Shown piece after piece: positions 24,752 to 34,401 of a stretch of 64,000 nucleotides of DNA. This DNA is from Castellaniella sp049673105 (lineage in GTDB: Bacteria; Pseudomonadota; Gammaproteobacteria; Burkholderiales; Burkholderiaceae_B). The number at the start of each line of letters is the position of its first letter. Positions within the stretch are counted from its first letter, which is position 1. The DNA lies in contig NZ_JBATXG010000026.1 in NCBI RefSeq assembly GCF_049673105.1, positions 1 through 64,000 of the forward strand, in the 5' to 3' direction. The position numbers were made by a program, and so were the translations under genes. The notes under the pieces were generated by a model. That model was not told the DNA's origin. It ran no database searches and worked only from the letters and a program-made list of their open reading frames with translations.

Positions 24752-25581
24752 TTCACCCTCGACTTCGGATCGAGCAGGTCTCGCACACCGTCACCCACCA
24801 GATTGCAGGCCAGCGCCGTCACCAGAATGGCGCACCCCGGCGTCACGGTGTACCACCACTGATCCAACAGGAAATTGCGGCCCGTGGCGACCATCGCCCC
24901 CCATTCCGCCGTAGGCTGCTGCGCCCCCAGGCCGATGAAGCCGAGCGCCGCCGCCATCAGGATCGCGCCGCCCACGTCCAGCGTGGCCTGGACCACGATG
25001 GGCGAGGCGGCATTGCGCACCACGTGCCAGCTGACCACGTGGCGCCGGCTGGCGCCGAACGTCCACGCGGCCTGCACATAGGCCATCTCGCGGATACTGA
25101 GCGTCTGGCCGCGCGCCAGGCGCACGTAAAAGGGAATCCGCACCAGCGTAATGGCCAGCATGGCATTGAACAGGCTGGGCCCCAGGGCGGCGGCCAGCGC
25201 CATGATCAGCACCAACGAAGGGACCGACAGCACGACGTCCATGGAGCGCATGATCAGGCCGTCGATACGACCGCCCAGAATGCCTGAAAAACAGCCGATG
25301 ATCGCGCCCGTCACGCTGGCGCACCCGGCCACGAACAACCCTACCCCGATGGACTGCTGTCCGCCATACAGAACCCGGCTGAAAATATCGCGCCCGACTT
25401 CGTCCGTCCCAAACCAGTGCTGGGCGGAAGGCGCCGCCAGGCGCTGGACCAGATTGATCTGCTCGGGGTCATACGGCGCCACCCAGCCGGCCAAACCGAC
25501 GGCCAGACCGACCGCCAGCAGAATCAACAGCCCCAAAAGCATCAGGGGGTTGCGGCGCAACTGATACCAGAAATATGTCAC
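24748..25581 (-). CDS. ddpC: Dipeptide ABC transporter permease (DdpC/DppC type)
   Basis: The 277-residue permease opens with a cytoplasmic segment VTYFWYQLRRNPLMLLG and one membrane helix, then the FGTDEVGRDIFSRVLYG motif of DppC/OppC near residues 62-78, and an EAA loop (YVQAAWTFGASRRHVVSWHVVRNAASPIVV). The best start is GTG 25581, which overlaps the ddpB stop (GTGA); the very long upstream open frame lies within ddpB and is not family-like. Confidence 0.9.
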   Translation of the reverse strand: MTYFWYQLRRNPLMLLGLLILLAVGLAVGLAGWVAPYDPEQINLVQRLAAPSAQHWFGTDEVGRDIFSRVLYGGQQSIGVGLFVAGCASVTGAIIGCFSGILGGRIDGLIMRSMDVVLSVPSLVLIMALAAALGPSLFNAMLAITLVRIPFYVRLARGQTLSIREMAYVQAAWTFGASRRHVVSWHVVRNAASPIVVQATLDVGGAILMAAALGFIGLGAQQPTAEWGAMVATGRNFLLDQWWYTVTPGCAILVTALACNLVGDGVRDLLDPKSRVK

Positions 25582-26609
25582 CCAACCCCCCGGATACGAG
25601 GGTCCAGCCGCCGATACAGCAGGTCGACCAGCAGATTCAACACCACGTAGGCGAAGGACACCACGACGGCAAACCCCATCACCGCCGGAAAATCCAGGGC
25701 CTGAATCGAATCCACCACATAGGCCCCCATGCCGGGCCAGCCAAAGACGGTTTCCGTCAGCACCGCGCCATACAGCAGGTCTCCCAGGGCCAACCCCAGG
25801 ACGGTGACGGAAGGAATCAGGGCATTGGGCAGCGCATGGCGCAACACCACCACCCAGGGCGACAGGCCATAGGCCCGCGCCGTGCGCACATAGTCCTCGT
25901 TGAGCTGTTCCAGCATCGAGGAGCGCACCTGGCGGGCCACGACCCCCAGGTGGACGAACCCCAGCGTCACGGCGGGCAGCAGCATATGTTGCAGCGCACT
26001 GCGCCACACCGGCCAGTCGCCGGCCAGCGCGGCATCAATCAAATACAGGCCGGTGACGCTGGGCGGCGGCGTCATGCCCTGATCGATGCGCCCGCCCCCT
26101 GGCAGCCACCCCAATTGCCCATAAAAAATGACGATCAGGCCCAGGCCCAGCCAGAACGCCGGGGTGGAAATACCAGCGACGGCCAGCGTCCGGGCCACGT
26201 GATCGGTCAGGCGGTTGCGATAGACCGCGGACAAAACGCCCAGCGGGATGCCCAGAGCCGTCGCCAGCACCAGCGCCACCAAGGCCAATTCCAGGGTCGC
26301 CGGGAAGAACGCGGCAATGTCCTGCAGCACAGGACGATGCGTGCGGATGGAGGTGCCCAGATCGCCTTGCAGCAACTGCCCCATATAGTGCAGATACTGT
26401 TGCGGCAACGGCAGATCCAGCCCCAGTTGGCTGCGGATGTGGGCGATGATTTCCGGCGTCGCCCTGTCCCCCGCCACCAGCCTGGCCGGATCACCGGGGA
26501 CCATATGGGAAATGGTGAAGGTGATGAGCGACACGCCCAGCACCACCCATACCAAGCTGAGCAGGCGCCGGCCCACGACCGGCAACCATGCCCCGCTCAT
26601 GCCCTGCAC
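25578..26609 (-). CDS. ddpB: Dipeptide ABC transporter permease (DdpB/DppB type)
   Basis: The 343-residue permease has the DppB-type N-terminus (RRLLSLVWVVLGVSLITFTISHMVPGDPA at about residues 14-42) and the cytoplasmic loop EDYVRTARAYGLSPWVVVLRHALPNALIP near 228-256. Six membrane helices are visible. The start is ATG 26609 or the fourth codon after it. It follows the binding-protein gene by 49 bp. Confidence 0.92.
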   Translation of the reverse strand: MQGMSGAWLPVVGRRLLSLVWVVLGVSLITFTISHMVPGDPARLVAGDRATPEIIAHIRSQLGLDLPLPQQYLHYMGQLLQGDLGTSIRTHRPVLQDIAAFFPATLELALVALVLATALGIPLGVLSAVYRNRLTDHVARTLAVAGISTPAFWLGLGLIVIFYGQLGWLPGGGRIDQGMTPPPSVTGLYLIDAALAGDWPVWRSALQHMLLPAVTLGFVHLGVVARQVRSSMLEQLNEDYVRTARAYGLSPWVVVLRHALPNALIPSVTVLGLALGDLLYGAVLTETVFGWPGMGAYVVDSIQALDFPAVMGFAVVVSFAYVVLNLLVDLLYRRLDPRIRGVG

Positions 26610-26658
26610 CTTTCGGACCCTGGACCATCAGCGACCAGGGCGACGAACGGAAGGCATG

Positions 26659-28221
26659 TCATTTTTTCATGTCGGCGACGTTAAAGACGCGCTCCAGCAT
26701 GGGATTGAAGACAAAGCCCTGCACATTGGCCCCCAGTCCGGCCTGATAGTTCTTCTGGTACAGATAGGCGTAGGCCGCGTCCTTGACGACTTGTTCCTGG
26801 ACTTGCTTGTACAGGGCAACCCGTTGGGACTGGTTGCTGAGTGTGGCAGCCTCGCGCAGCCAGCCGTCGACCTGCGGATTGGAATAGAAGGACCGGTTGC
26901 CCGCCAAGCCCTTTTTGTCCGAATCGAACCAGTAGCTGGTGAACATGTAGGGATCCGCGAAATCCGGGCTCCAGTTGCCGATGGAAATATCGAAATTGCC
27001 CTGGCCCAGGTTTTCACGCAGCGTGGCGTTGGCGAGTTTTTCGAGCTTGACCGGCACGCCGATCGCCGTCAGATTGGCCTGCACCGTCAAAGCGATCGGT
27101 TCCCAGGCCGGGTCTTGGGTGGAATACCGTAGCAACACCGGCGCCTTGACGCCGCCGGCCTTGCCCACCAGGGCCTTGGCGGCAGCCACATCTTGTTTGG
27201 GCTGCGGCAGATCGGCATCGTGGCCCCACATGCCTTCGGGAATCGGGCCGCGCATCTGCTTGGCCTGCCCCATCATGATGCCATCGACGATGCCCTTGTA
27301 ATCCAGCGCATCCACGACCGCATGGCGCAGATCGGCGCTTTGCAAGGGGCCTTTGGCGTTGTTCAGGTACAGATAGGTGACGCGCAACGACGGGAATTCC
27401 GCCACCTGCACGGCCTTGTCTTTTTTGAGCGCCTGCAGTTGATCGACCGGCAATTCCTCGGCCACGTCCAGATCGCCCTTTTGCAGCTGCAGGCGGCGGG
27501 CGGACGATTCGGGCACGATCTTGACCACGAATTTATCCAGGGTCGGCTTTTTGGAGCCTGCATAATGGGGGTTGCGTTCCAGGGTCAGCGCCTGGCCTTT
27601 TTGCCATGACACCAGCTGGTAAGGCCCTGACCCCGCCGTGTTGCCGGACAGCCAAGCATCGGCATCCGGGCGCTGCATCGCCTGGGGATTGATGATGGAT
27701 GCGCCATTGTTGGCCAGGGTGTACAAAAAGGGCGCGAACGGCTTTTTCAGGGTGAAGCGCACGGTCTTGGCATCCACCGCATCGATCTGCATATCGGCGG
27801 GAAAGGCCTCGGACGGCCCTTGCTTTTTGGCCAGCAGCCGCTCGAAAGACTGTTTCACGGCCTGGGCATCTACGGGCGTGCCGTCCGCGAACTGCTGGCC
27901 GTCGTTCAGGGTGAAAGTCCACACCAGATTGTCCGGCGACGCGGTCCAGTTGGCAGCCAGATCACCCTCGACCTCGGTCGAACCTTTGCCGTCGACTTGT
28001 TTGTAGCGCATCAGGCGCTGATAGGCCGGATAGGTGACGGTCCAGTCGTTATTGTCGATCGTGATCGCCGGGTCCAGCGTCTGGGGATCGGCGGGCTTGC
28101 CGATGACCAGCGTGTCGGGCGGCGTCGCCGCCACGGCCCCGCCGGCCAAAGCCAGCGCCCCGACGCCCATCACGGTTGCCATTACGGCCCGGCGCACGCC
28201 GGTCTGAATCATGGATTGCAT
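26659..28221 (-). CDS. ddpA: Dipeptide ABC transporter substrate-binding protein (DdpA/DppA type)
   Basis: The 520-residue family-5 extracellular binding protein has a signal peptide (MQSMIQTGVRRAVMATVMGV..., cleavage near GAVAA) and the family pattern DTLVIGKPADPQTLDPAIT, WTFTLNDGQQFADGTPVDAQAVKQSFER and AAGSGPYQL-like segments. ATG 28221 has GGAG upstream; a longer open frame overlaps the dipeptidase gene and is rejected. It captures dipeptides for DdpBCDF; from context the ligand is likely D-Ala-D-Ala or other wall-derived dipeptides, which is inference. Confidence 0.92.
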   Translation of the reverse strand: MQSMIQTGVRRAVMATVMGVGALALAGGAVAATPPDTLVIGKPADPQTLDPAITIDNNDWTVTYPAYQRLMRYKQVDGKGSTEVEGDLAANWTASPDNLVWTFTLNDGQQFADGTPVDAQAVKQSFERLLAKKQGPSEAFPADMQIDAVDAKTVRFTLKKPFAPFLYTLANNGASIINPQAMQRPDADAWLSGNTAGSGPYQLVSWQKGQALTLERNPHYAGSKKPTLDKFVVKIVPESSARRLQLQKGDLDVAEELPVDQLQALKKDKAVQVAEFPSLRVTYLYLNNAKGPLQSADLRHAVVDALDYKGIVDGIMMGQAKQMRGPIPEGMWGHDADLPQPKQDVAAAKALVGKAGGVKAPVLLRYSTQDPAWEPIALTVQANLTAIGVPVKLEKLANATLRENLGQGNFDISIGNWSPDFADPYMFTSYWFDSDKKGLAGNRSFYSNPQVDGWLREAATLSNQSQRVALYKQVQEQVVKDAAYAYLYQKNYQAGLGANVQGFVFNPMLERVFNVADMKK

Positions 28222-28258
28222 GGTGTGTCTCCGTCCGTCAAATGATCTGCTGGCCCGC

Positions 28259-28819
28259 TCAGTGTGTGTGGTACACCTGGACCATGTCATGCTCCGGCAG
28301 TAACGCATATTCCTGCGCGTTCGGCAATTCGTAATGCCACCATTCCGTCGGAATGGAGCGAAAGCCGGCCTGCAGCATGATGCCCAGCAGCAGGTGGCGG
28401 TTGCGCTGGGCTTCAGGCGGCACGTCGTCGCGGTCGTGGTGGGACTGGTCGCGCATATCGTCGAAGCCCGTGCCCATGTCCAGCGGCTGCCCGCCGATTT
28501 CCAGCAGGCCCACGTCCACGGCCACCCCGCGCGTGTGGTTGGACCCCAGGGCGGCATCGGCCACGTAACGCGGGTCGGGCAACGCTTTCCAGAACACCGC
28601 CTGAGCCCCCGCCGGCCGATAGGCATCGTAGACGACCAGCATCAGGCCGGCCCGGCGAGCCGCCTGCGCGGCGCGGCGCAGGCAATCCGCCGCGACTGGG
28701 CGCAAAGCACAGCGAGCCCCTGGGGCATAGATGGGGCGCCCTACCAAATTGTCCGCCGTGGCATACGCCAAAGAAATCTGTATTCCATCAGCAGGCGTCA
28801 ATTCAACCAGATCCGTCAT
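28259..28819 (-). CDS. ddpX: D-alanyl-D-alanine dipeptidase (DdpX/VanX family)
   Basis: The 186-residue zinc dipeptidase has the VanX/DdpX motifs: SNHTRGVAVDVG (SxHxxGxAxD; residues about 91-102, giving zinc ligands His and Asp) and EWWHYE near 157-162 (catalytic Glu and third zinc ligand). YDAYRPAGAQAVFW near 70 carries the conserved Arg. There is no signal peptide, so it should act in the cytoplasm. ATG 28819 (MTDLVEL) fits the family; the frame extends upstream. It is the first gene of ddpXABCDF, the E. coli order, for scavenging D-Ala-D-Ala. Confidence 0.92.
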   Translation of the reverse strand: MTDLVELTPADGIQISLAYATADNLVGRPIYAPGARCALRPVAADCLRRAAQAARRAGLMLVVYDAYRPAGAQAVFWKALPDPRYVADAALGSNHTRGVAVDVGLLEIGGQPLDMGTGFDDMRDQSHHDRDDVPPEAQRNRHLLLGIMLQAGFRSIPTEWWHYELPNAQEYALLPEHDMVQVYHTH

Positions 28820-28880
28820 GGCCACCCCGTATTCGTGTGTTCTTCCGTCACAGCACTGTACCGGAAACCGCCGACACGCA

Positions 28881-30458
28881 TCAGCCCCGCAGCTGCCCGA
28901 TCCAATGACGGGTCGAGACATCGTGCCCGGCGGCGTCCTCTGCCTGATCGGGGTCCAGCGCCCGCACGATGCCGCGCGCCAGGACCTTGCCGTATTCCAC
29001 CCCCCACTGATCAAAGGGGTCGATGCCCCAGATCACGCCCTGAGTGAAGACACGGTGCTCGTACAACGCGAGCAGCGCGCCCAGGGAATAGGGGGACAGG
29101 CGCGGCAAAACGACCAGATGATTGGGCCGCCCGCCTGGGTGTACGCGATGCGGCGCCAGCCGATCGGCCTGCTCCGCCGATAGCCCTTCGGCCAGACATT
29201 CGGCGCGCGCCTGGGCGAGTGTCTTGCCGCGCATCAGGGCCTCGCGCTGAGCCAGGCAGTTGGCCAGCAACTGGCGATGGTGCTGCGCCCAATGGTGATC
29301 GGCCTGGCTGCACAGGACGAAGTCCACCGGCGCGCCATCACTGCCCTGGTGCATCCACTGGAAAAACGTGTGCTGCGCATCGGTGCCAGGCATGCCCCAG
29401 ACGGCGGGCCCCGTCGGCACGCCCACGGGCCGCCCGGACTGGTCCACGGATTTCCCCAGGGATTCCATGTCCAGCTGCTGCACATAAGGAACCAGATTGG
29501 CCAACCGCGAATCGTAAGGGGCGATGTTCAGGGAACCCTGCCCCAGAATGCTGCGGTTGACGATGCCGGCCAGCGCCATGCGCACGGGCGCGTTGAGCGA
29601 CAGCGGCGCCTGGGCAAAGTGGGCGTCCATGGCAGCGGCCCCCATGCGCAAGCCCGCCAGCACATCCGCGCCCACCGCCAGCGCCGTGGTCAGGCTGACC
29701 GCCGACCAGATGGAAAACCGACCGCCGACCCAATCCCACAGGTGGAAAATCTGCGTATCCGGAATCCCCCAGGCACGGGCGCGGTCGGGCTGCGCCGTCA
29801 CTGCCGCCACGTGATCGGCGGGGTCCAGGCCGGCGGCCAGCAGCCATTCCCGCGCCCGCGCCCCATTTTCCAGTGTTTCGGATGTGGTGAACGATTTCGA
29901 CACCAGCACGATCAGGGTGTCGCGCGGGTCCAGGCCGGCCAGGCCGCCTTCGATGGCGTGACCATCGATATTGGCGACGAAGCGCACATCCCGCCAGGTG
30001 CCGGCATATCCAAAGGCGGACACCGCCAGACGCACCCCCCAGTCAGATCCGCCGATCCCCACGTGCACGATGTGGCGCCAGCGACGCTCGGTATCCGCCC
30101 GGCGCACCCAGGCATCCACACGTTCGCGTTCCGCCAGAACATCGGCGGGGGCCGTGGGCGCGCGCAGCGCGGTATGCCAGGCCGCGCGATTTTCCGTGAC
30201 GTTGACGACTTCGCCCGCCAGCAGGCGGCGGCGCTGTTCATCAAATCCACGCGCTTGCAACAAGGCCTGGCCCGCGACCAGCAGTTCCGGCGAGTGACGC
30301 TGCCCGCTGGCATCCAGCGTCAGGCCGGGCGCCTCGACCAGGTCCAGACCATCGGTCTGCGACGGGCAGGTTTGCGCCGCCACGACGAAGCGTTTCCATT
30401 CGGGAAGCTCGGTCAGGGTGGGCGATGTATCGGCAACAGCAGCAGGATGGGAAGCCAT
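28881..30458 (-). CDS. pgi: Glucose-6-phosphate isomerase
   Basis: The enzyme interconverts glucose-6-phosphate and fructose-6-phosphate. Family signatures are HVGIGGSDWGVRLA near residue 145, VLVSKSFTTSETLENG near 190, the region VGGRFSIWSAVSLTTALAVG near 245, and the C-terminal signature GVIWGIDPFDQWGVEYGK near 487-504. Translation from ATG 30458 gives 525 residues, close to relatives; an ATG at 30491 would give 536, and neither has a clear ribosome site. It lies alone between the ddp operon and the thiolase operon. Confidence 0.95.
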   Translation of the reverse strand: MASHPAAVADTSPTLTELPEWKRFVVAAQTCPSQTDGLDLVEAPGLTLDASGQRHSPELLVAGQALLQARGFDEQRRRLLAGEVVNVTENRAAWHTALRAPTAPADVLAERERVDAWVRRADTERRWRHIVHVGIGGSDWGVRLAVSAFGYAGTWRDVRFVANIDGHAIEGGLAGLDPRDTLIVLVSKSFTTSETLENGARAREWLLAAGLDPADHVAAVTAQPDRARAWGIPDTQIFHLWDWVGGRFSIWSAVSLTTALAVGADVLAGLRMGAAAMDAHFAQAPLSLNAPVRMALAGIVNRSILGQGSLNIAPYDSRLANLVPYVQQLDMESLGKSVDQSGRPVGVPTGPAVWGMPGTDAQHTFFQWMHQGSDGAPVDFVLCSQADHHWAQHHRQLLANCLAQREALMRGKTLAQARAECLAEGLSAEQADRLAPHRVHPGGRPNHLVVLPRLSPYSLGALLALYEHRVFTQGVIWGIDPFDQWGVEYGKVLARGIVRALDPDQAEDAAGHDVSTRHWIGQLRG

Positions 30459-30562
30459 GGGAATGTCTGGAGCAGTAGATTCGCCGCTCATTATGTCGCG
30501 AATCGGTCGTGCTGGGGACATTGCGGCGCAGACCGCTTGCCGACCGGCTACCAGCCGCAAAA

Positions 30563-30592
30563 GCCAAGCGGCCCCAAAAGGGGCCGCTTGGC
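30563..30592 (-). terminator. Strong terminator of the beta-oxidation operon
   Basis: The perfect 13-bp stem GCCAAGCGGCCCC/GGGGCCGCTTGGC has a 4-base loop and on the minus strand is followed by TTTT. It lies about 55 bp after the thiolase stop. Confidence 0.92.
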
Positions 30593-30646
30593 GATCAGAT
30601 CCGCCCAGAAAACCAGCGGTGTCCAGTCAGACAGGAAAACGTCTGA

Positions 30647-31843
30647 TCAGCAGCGCTCGTAAATCCCCGCCGCCCCCATGCCGGTGCCCACGCACATGGT
30701 CACCATGCCGTATTGCAGATTACGGCGGCGCATGGCGTGGATCGTCGTCGCCGAACGGATGGCGCCCGTTGCGCCCAGCGGGTGGCCCAAAGCGATGGCG
30801 CCGCCCATGGGATTGACGACATCCTCGTTCAGCCCCAGGTCGCGGATGACGGCCAGGGACTGGGCGGCGAAAGCCTCGTTCAGTTCGATCCAACCCATCT
30901 GATCCAGCGTCAGGCCGGCCTTCTTCAGCGCAGCCGGGATGGCTTCCTTGGGGCCGATGCCCATGATGTCGGGCGGCACGCCGCGCACGGCAAACGACAC
31001 GAAACGCGCCAGCGGCGTCAGATTGTGTTCCTTCAGCGCACGTTCGGACACCACCAGCAAGGCGCCCGCGCCGTCGGACGTCTGCGAGCTGTTGCCCGCC
31101 GTCACGCTGCCTTTGGCGGCGAACACCGGTCGCAGGCGCGCCAGGGCTTCCAGGCTGGTGTCGGCGCGCGGGCCTTCGTCCAGGGACACGGTATGACGGG
31201 TCTCGCGCACTTCGCCCGTCACCAGATCCGGCAGGCGGCGGACGATTTCCACCGGCAACATCTCATCGGTGAATTCGCCGGCCTGCTGCGCCGCCAGGGC
31301 GCGCTGATGCGAACGCAGGGCAAAAGCATCCTGATCGGCGCGGGAAATATCCCAGCGCTCGGCGACCTGTTCCGCCGTTGCACCCATGCCGTAGGCGATA
31401 CCAATATTGTCATCGTTCAGGTAGACATCGGGGCTGAAGGACGTGTTGATGCCCATGGTGGGTACCAGGCTCATGGATTCCGTGCCGCAGGCCAACATCA
31501 CGTCGGCCTCGCCCACACGGATGCGGTCCGCGGCCATGGCCACCGCCGTCAGACCGGAGGCGCAGAAACGGTTCACCGTGACGCCGCCCACCGACTGGGG
31601 CAGGCCCGCCAGCAGGACGCCGACACGCGCGACGTTCAGGCCCTGGGGGCCTTCGGGAATGGCGCAACCGACGATGGCATCCTCGATCGCAGCCGGATCC
31701 AGATTGGGCGCCTGGGCCAGCACCCCCTGGATGGCCTTGGCCAGCAGTTCATCGGGCCGGGTGTGGGAATACATGCCGCGCGGGGCCTTGCCGATGGGTG
31801 TGCGCGTCGCAGCGACGATATAAGCTTGTTGCAGAGCAGTCAT
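30647..31843 (-). CDS. Acetyl-CoA acyltransferase (thiolase, FadA type)
   Basis: The 398-residue enzyme performs the thiolytic cleavage that ends each beta-oxidation round. It shows the acyl-enzyme Cys in VNRFCASGLTAVAMAAD near residue 90, the GHPLGATGAIRSATT motif near 350, and the C-terminal catalytic CVGTGMGAAGIYE. ATG 31843 has AAGGAG 8 bases upstream; the longer frame is rejected. It starts 11 bp after the stop of the upstream dehydrogenase/hydratase gene in the same operon. Confidence 0.95.
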   Translation of the reverse strand: MTALQQAYIVAATRTPIGKAPRGMYSHTRPDELLAKAIQGVLAQAPNLDPAAIEDAIVGCAIPEGPQGLNVARVGVLLAGLPQSVGGVTVNRFCASGLTAVAMAADRIRVGEADVMLACGTESMSLVPTMGINTSFSPDVYLNDDNIGIAYGMGATAEQVAERWDISRADQDAFALRSHQRALAAQQAGEFTDEMLPVEIVRRLPDLVTGEVRETRHTVSLDEGPRADTSLEALARLRPVFAAKGSVTAGNSSQTSDGAGALLVVSERALKEHNLTPLARFVSFAVRGVPPDIMGIGPKEAIPAALKKAGLTLDQMGWIELNEAFAAQSLAVIRDLGLNEDVVNPMGGAIALGHPLGATGAIRSATTIHAMRRRNLQYGMVTMCVGTGMGAAGIYERC

Positions 31844-31854
31844 CGAAGGTCTCC

Positions 31855-34278
31855 TTAATTGCGGACGGGCTTGCCGGTTTGCAGCAGCCCGGCAATACGT
31901 TCTTGTGTTTTGGGATTGGCCAGCAGGCCCAGGAAGGCCTGGCGTTCCAGCTTCAGCATCCAGGCCTCGTCCACCAGACTGCCGGGATCGACATCCCCGC
32001 CGCAAATGGCCGTCGCCACTTCCAAACCAATATGGAAGTCATAGTCGCTGATGTAGCCGCCCACGTGCATGTTCACCAGTTGCGCCCGCAGCGTGGCGAT
32101 GGCGTCGCGCCCCGCCACCGGGAAGCGCGCGGCAACCGGCGGACGATAGCCCTGTTCCGCCAGATTGGCGGCTTCGCGCACGGCCACATACAGCAGCTCG
32201 TGGCGGTTCATGACGATAGGATCGGAATCGCGCAGATAGCCGATTTCGCGTGCCTCTAGCGCGGATTTCGATACCCGCGCCGTCGCCACGGCCAGGACGA
32301 AATTCTTCACATAAGCCAGCAAGGGAGCGTCCGGGGCGGATTGCGCCTGGATTTCCGCTGCCCGGCGGGCGCTGTAGGTGATCCCGCCGGCGCCCGGCAC
32401 CAGGCCGATACCGACTTCCACCAGACCGATATAGCTTTCCAGATGCGCGACACGGCGGGTGCAATGCACGGACAATTCGCAGCCGCCGCCCAGCGCCAGA
32501 CCGGCCACCGCCGCCACGACCGGCACCTGCGCGTAACGCAGGCGCAGCACCATGTCCTGCATTTCCTTCTGGATGGGCTCGACGGCCTTGACGCCGCCCG
32601 TCATGAAGGCCGGCAACATGGCCTTCAGGTCGGCGCCAGCCGAAAACGGATCTTCCAATTGGCCGATGACCAGGGCCTTGTAACCCTGCTCCGCCAGATC
32701 CACGGCGTGCACCACACCGCGCACCACATCGGGGCTGAGGGTGTGCATCTTGGTCTTGAAGGATGTGATCAGCACATCCTGGGGGTGCGGCGCGGGCAAC
32801 GTCCAGCACAGCACGGCGTCGTTTTCATACACGACCGCAGGCTGAATGGCCGGACCTTCGCCCACCAGGCGCGGGGCGCCGATCTGGCGCTGATAGACCG
32901 CCAGCGTGCTGCGCGGCACATAGGCATTCTGCGCGGGGCTGAAGGACCCTGCCGGCGTATGCACGGCCTGCGATTCCCACACCGGGCCGCTGGTGGCCCA
33001 CGCCGGCAGCGGCGCCGACGACAGCGCCTTGCCGGCGGCGATGTCCTCGTTGATCCAGCCGGCCACGCGCTGCCAACCGGCGGCCTGCCAGATTTCAAAG
33101 GGTCCGAAGCTGTGGCCGAAGCCCCACTTCATGGCCTGATCCAGTTCGCGGGCGCTGTCGGCGATGTCGCCCAGATGCACGGCGCTGTAATGAAAGGTGT
33201 CGCGCAGGACCGCCCAGAGGAATTGGGCTTGCGGATGATCGGAATCATGCAGGGCCTGCAGGCGTGTGGCGGGGTCGCGTTCCTTCAGGATTTCCTTGAC
33301 CTCGTCGTCGGCCTTTTCGCCCGACGGCACGTATTCGCCGGCCTTGGGGTCCAGACGCAGGATCTGCTTGCCTTCTTTTTTGAAGAAGCCGGCCTTGGTC
33401 TTCTGGCCCAGCGCGCCCTGTTCGATCAGACCGGCCAACACGGGCGGGATCGTGAAATGCGCATGGAAGGGATCGCCGGGCAGCTGGTCCTTCATGGTGT
33501 TGATGACGTGCGCCAAGGTATCCAGGCCGACGACGTCCGCCGTGCGATAGGTACCCGATTTGGCGCGGCCCAGACGCACCCCCGTCAGATCATCGACCAG
33601 CTCGTAGGGCAGGTCGAACGCCTGGGTATGGTGAAACACGGACAGGATGCCGAACACCCCGATCCGGTTGCCGATGAAGTTGGGCGTGTCCTTGGCACGC
33701 ACCACGCCCTTGCCCAGCTGCGACACCAGGAAGGTTTCCAGATGGTCCAGCAGAGCCGGTTCGGTGGAGGCGATGGGGATCAGTTCCACCAGCGGCATGT
33801 AGCGCGGCGGATTGAAGAAGTGCACGCCGCAAAAGCGGTGGCGCAAGGTTTCCGGCAAGGCTTCGGACAGGGACGTGATCGACAAGCCGGACGTGTTGCT
33901 GGCGACGATGGCATGCGGGTTCAGCGCCGGCGCCAGCTTGTGGTACAGATCGCGCTTCCAGTCCAGGCGTTCGGCGATGGCTTCGATGACCACATCGCAA
34001 TCCGCCAGCAAAGCCAGGTCTTCGTCGTAATTGGCCGGGGTGATCAGTTCGGCCAGTTTGTCCACGCCCAGGGGCGCAGGGTTCAATTTTTTGAGCTGGG
34101 CGATGGCGCGGCCCACGATGGCGTTCTTGCCGCCCTGGCCGTCGTCCTTGGATAGATCGAACAGCACCACCGGCACGCCGGCATTGGCGCAATGGGCTGC
34201 AATCTGCGCCCCCATGACCCCGGCGCCGCACACCGCCACACGGCGGATGAACAGGGGGGCTGACTGACTGGTTTGCAT
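31855..34278 (-). CDS. Bifunctional 3-hydroxyacyl-CoA dehydrogenase / enoyl-CoA hydratase
   Basis: The 807-residue beta-oxidation enzyme has an N-terminal NAD-binding dehydrogenase domain (VAVCGAGVMGAQIAAHCANAGVPVVLFD at about residues 14-41; HFFNPPRYMPLVELIP near 162) and a C-terminal crotonase domain (FSAGADLKAML near 550; AVAGLALGGGCELSVHCTRR near 595). The order, dehydrogenase first, is the reverse of E. coli FadB and like Bacillus FadN. ATG 34278 (MQTSQSAPLF) was chosen; the frame runs on upstream through the operator and is rejected. A 20-bp palindrome lies 124 bp upstream of the start. Confidence 0.94.
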   Translation of the reverse strand: MQTSQSAPLFIRRVAVCGAGVMGAQIAAHCANAGVPVVLFDLSKDDGQGGKNAIVGRAIAQLKKLNPAPLGVDKLAELITPANYDEDLALLADCDVVIEAIAERLDWKRDLYHKLAPALNPHAIVASNTSGLSITSLSEALPETLRHRFCGVHFFNPPRYMPLVELIPIASTEPALLDHLETFLVSQLGKGVVRAKDTPNFIGNRIGVFGILSVFHHTQAFDLPYELVDDLTGVRLGRAKSGTYRTADVVGLDTLAHVINTMKDQLPGDPFHAHFTIPPVLAGLIEQGALGQKTKAGFFKKEGKQILRLDPKAGEYVPSGEKADDEVKEILKERDPATRLQALHDSDHPQAQFLWAVLRDTFHYSAVHLGDIADSARELDQAMKWGFGHSFGPFEIWQAAGWQRVAGWINEDIAAGKALSSAPLPAWATSGPVWESQAVHTPAGSFSPAQNAYVPRSTLAVYQRQIGAPRLVGEGPAIQPAVVYENDAVLCWTLPAPHPQDVLITSFKTKMHTLSPDVVRGVVHAVDLAEQGYKALVIGQLEDPFSAGADLKAMLPAFMTGGVKAVEPIQKEMQDMVLRLRYAQVPVVAAVAGLALGGGCELSVHCTRRVAHLESYIGLVEVGIGLVPGAGGITYSARRAAEIQAQSAPDAPLLAYVKNFVLAVATARVSKSALEAREIGYLRDSDPIVMNRHELLYVAVREAANLAEQGYRPPVAARFPVAGRDAIATLRAQLVNMHVGGYISDYDFHIGLEVATAICGGDVDPGSLVDEAWMLKLERQAFLGLLANPKTQERIAGLLQTGKPVRN

Positions 34279-34401
34279 GATATGGTGTCCTCTCACAGTG
34301 ATGGAAGGTTCCGGATGGACGGCTCCTTGGCGTCTCAACCCCTGAAAGCGGGAAGCTCTATCCGAAAGCCGATTTCTGATTGTCGCTGATTTGAAATCAA
34401 A

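Noticed and set aside
24898..26007. Long N-terminal extension of the DdpC permease
   Set aside because: The part of the frame before 25581 is antisense-free overlap with ddpB in another frame, Gly/Ala/Arg-rich and unlike any permease; GTG 25581 overlaps the ddpB stop as in the rest of the operon.
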